Source: Bemisia tabaci (Eukaryota > Arthropoda > Insecta > Hemiptera > Aleyrodidae). Taken from it: 64,000 nucleotides of DNA. Positions 61,307-64,000 of the stretch are shown here, one piece after another. The stretch covers positions 32,994,098 to 33,058,097 of the forward strand of contig NC_092796.1 in NCBI RefSeq assembly GCF_918797505.1, given 5' to 3'. The notes under the pieces were generated by a model. It had not been told where the DNA came from and did not search any database. It saw only the letters and a list, made by a program, of their open reading frames with translations. The stretch's first letter is position 1. The number at the start of each line of letters is the position of its first letter. A program made the translations under genes and the position numbers.

Positions 61307-63411
61307 TTATGACATTAAAACTCTTCTTCTAGGGTTGGTTCTTGGTGTTTTCTGTGGTACTTTCCTAGGAGGCTCCTCATCTGAAACAAATGAAAAATAA
61401 GAATAAAGGATTAAAAAAGTGTAGTCGAACAAATTTAGAAAATAAAGTCATTCTCTGAAATCTAAAATGATGAGATGTAAAATTATTCGAGTATCCCTTC
61501 CTTGAGCTGAAATATTCAAAAACAGTTTCGAAAATTTTGAAAAATGAGAAGTGGGTACATCTAGCTGTCTAACTTTTTAAAAAACTCTAGATTTACTCAC
61601 TTCAAAGCTTAACTCGAGTTATTCAGGAAATTTGGCAACTGGGTGTAAGCATTTTCCTTAAAATCCTCTGTTTGTAACTAGTTTCATCTCTATTCATAGT
61701 ATGGTTTGATAGAAAATCACTCACAGACAGGGAGCAAAAATTTCTTTCGTTGATTTTCAAATTTTCTCATGATTTTTGTTCAATTACAGTAAGACAACTG
61801 CAAAAGATAGGAACAAGAGATGAAATTGCAGCCCTGGCTACCAATCACATGAAATTTCAATTTTGCAGCAGCCATCTTTCTAAAATATTTGACTTTCTTA
61901 CCAGATTCATTGGATGATCCAGAAGACTCTTCAGGGCTGCTCATGACGATTTTCTTCATACGCTTTGGCCTTGCACTCTTTTTGACTGTAGCTGGAGAGA
62001 AAAAAGAGGAAGCAGAAACATTAAATTTCTAACTTTCAAATGAGATCAATTTCATTTACAGAGCGCAGTTTAAATTATCAAAATGAAAAAATTCAACATT
62101 TGAATTGGTTAATGTGAAAACCTAACAAATCATGACACGAGTCATTGACTCCTTCTCTTTTGAAATCCTTCCATTTAAACATTGTAAACATCTCAGTAAA
62201 CTAATTAAACATACTTCATTGTTACGCAACGAACCTTTAGTGCCTGAATTTAGACAATCCTAATTGAGGTACATAGATGTCAAAAAATGGCAATTTGCCT
62301 GTTTGGTTGGTTAATACCCTCACAGAGTAACTTTGAAACTCACGGTCACGGACGGTGTGTTTAGTGTTTGGCTATCTAATGTAAAATTCAGAATAAAACT
62401 GAATATTCTTTTCAAAAAGAGAAAAAATCCATTTGAGCAAAATTTGGGATACAAGATAATGATTGTACGGTCATAGTTGAGATGACAACATGACTTCGCA
62501 CTAAACGGAAAATCTTCGGTTTTGAGGGAAAGTCGCATTATGAGCACAAAGTCGCTCTTGAGGCAAAAATGGAAACGTCTCAGGTCTGATTGGATCCATC
62601 ATCAGTGCAGCGCAGCTTTCTGATTCCACTTAAGAAGAGGTCTTCAAAACCAAAACGAGATTGGACAAATGCTTTTTGATTTGACCTGACAAGTGTTGCA
62701 CCGAACAGCGTAACTCTAAGACGGAATTTGTGCTTGTGATGAGACTTTCTCTCTATATTCTGCATGATGCAGAGTCCTGATGTCACTATGGCTATGATCA
62801 AATGCTCATCGTCTTGTGCCTTTTGACTGATGGCAATCTCTCACCGGATCTGTTCTTCGTAAATAAGTCGTTGGACATCTGTTGCTATATATGGGTGGGT
62901 TTTTCCCCTCATACTCAATTCAGGCTCCACTCATTGGAGTGGAAAGAAAATAATTAATAAGAATTAAAATTTTTGATCGGTGAAAAGGACGATATTCAAG
63001 TTCATTTTACATCAGCTATACTAATACAACTCCTTGTACAGAAATTACGATTAGAACGCATGTTTGAATCTTTGAACTCCACTACAACAGAGAGGAAATA
63101 TTTACATGATTTTGTTGTATCCTAGCTAGTATCGACGCTCGACACCGCTGTTTAGCGTGTATACTACAATTTCTTGAGCATAGAATTTGGATTGAAAGAA
63201 GACTACATCAAAAATGTATGTCAGATTCGTTTTAAAGTCTGAATAGATAAGGATGCGAAGAGACAAACAAACCTGGAGTCATGGAACTTGATCTCTGCGA
63301 TTTGCCACCAGGTGTGTCCGAACTGGAGGATTTCTCTATTGGCTGGAAATATGAGTCAATACCTTTCGTGCGAACTCGCTCAATTTTCTGTTTGAAGTTC
63401 GTGAGGAGATC
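61307..63411 (-). CDS. C-terminal three exons of an unidentified nuclear-type protein
   Basis: Exons 63411-63273, 61991-61902 and 61380-61307 (stop TAA at 61309-61307) join in phase with GT..AG borders; the gene continues right of the window. The ~100 residues begin DLLTNFKQKIERVRTKGIDSYF. They are followed by a Ser/Thr-Pro-rich stretch, a basic cluster (KKSARPKRMKK), an acidic Ser-rich segment (SSPEESSGSSNES) and a basic end (RTNPRRRVLMS). KGIDSYFQP resembles a PCNA-interacting (PIP) box lacking the leading Gln, and the basic clusters resemble nuclear localisation signals. A chromatin or DNA-metabolism protein is likely, but I cannot name it. Confidence 0.65.
61381..63272. other. Introns of the last gene
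   Basis: Two introns on either side of the exon 61991-61902. AT-rich, no other feature recognised. Confidence 0.45.
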
Positions 63412-64000
63412 CTGTTAGACACAATGGAACAAACAATAAGATCATGTTTCTGGTAAACATAGTAAGCATTCAAAAAAGAACCCGTGCTTTGAATGAGATA
63501 AATAGTTATTATCCTATCAACCTCTTAAGGAACGGTATCAATGAGGGCCGTTTTTGTACCCACCCTGCCTGAATTTCCTCAACTCAACGATTTTTTGTTC
63601 ATTGAAGGTCTATGTTTAGGGGAATGCATCATGATTTGGTAAAAAAATCGTAGAGTTGACAAAATTCAGGGTAAGCCTAAAAACGACCCTTGTCAATGCC
63701 GCTTCTTAGTCAAATTTTATAAGTACACACACTTCAATTCAACTAAAAGATAAATCTCTTGCAACGCGTTTTGATAAACTATTATTACAGATGAATGGAA
63801 AAAATTCTGTTTGCAGATAAGAAATCCTTTGAGAGGGTTCGATTGAATTATTTGTTGAATAGAAAATAACTCATTGATTTTTCAGGCTGAATAAATTGTT
63901 GTGAAAGGTAATAAAATCAACAAACTTAAAATAAAGTTTTAATCGAGAAGAGTGATGTTGCAGAAGTAGACTCGAGTAATGCTCGAAGTGAAAATAATAG
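63412..64000. other. Intron at the right window edge
   Basis: Begins with the acceptor CAG at 63412-63414 (minus strand) and runs to the window end. A loosely inverted pair GGAACGGTATCAATGAGGGCCG / CGACCCTTGTCAATGCCG near 63530-63705 hints at another small foldback element. No exon seen. Confidence 0.4.

Overview
The window is eukaryotic nuclear DNA, almost certainly from an arthropod and probably an insect. Genes are split by many AT-rich introns with GT..AG borders. The density of LTR and non-LTR retrotransposons, tRNA-derived SINE-like sequence and long-armed foldback DNA elements also fits. Species cannot be fixed from the sequence; a hemipteran is only a guess.

Layout. (1) 1-22591, minus strand: the first eight coding exons of a large coiled-coil protein (at least 1371 residues, C-terminus outside the window). 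An 11.0 kb Ty1/copia retrotransposon (5603-16630, plus strand, opposite to the host gene) sits in one of its introns. That element is itself split by a 5.3 kb Jockey-type non-LTR retrotransposon (9999-15322). Both insertions keep perfect target-site duplications. (2) 22607-25116: divergent intergenic region with CpG-rich sequence, a TATA-like motif, a tRNA-derived SINE, a perfect 25-bp-arm hairpin and C-tracts. (3) 25117-38620, plus strand: a complete 12-exon REV1 gene (translesion-synthesis deoxycytidyl transferase, 1025 residues). Its introns hold several foldback elements and a LINE relic. (4) 38621-43112: convergent intergenic region with no gene I can support. (5) 43113-55733, minus strand: a complete 8-coding-exon GMP synthase gene (690 residues), with a probable 5'UTR exon near 58976-59060. 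One intron carries a 2.7 kb transposon with ~435-bp terminal inverted repeats and an unfamiliar Cys/His-rich ORF. Others carry long foldback elements. (6) 61307-63411, minus strand: the last three exons of a gene with a basic, Ser-rich C-terminus and a PCNA-binding (PIP)-like motif; its upstream part lies outside the window.

The host genes form no operon-like unit. The coiled-coil gene and REV1 are head to head, REV1 and GMPS tail to tail, and GMPS and the last gene tandem. Exon models for REV1, GMPS and the coiled-coil gene were built by eye from splice sites. They are supported by exact phase agreement at every junction and, for REV1 and GMPS, by resemblance to the known protein families along their whole length.

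The most noteworthy material is the nested young retrotransposon pair. The copia copy carries an extra 65-residue leader ORF with an N-myristoylation-like start and a membrane segment. The 2.7 kb long-TIR element in GMPS and the density of long-armed foldback elements in introns also stand out.
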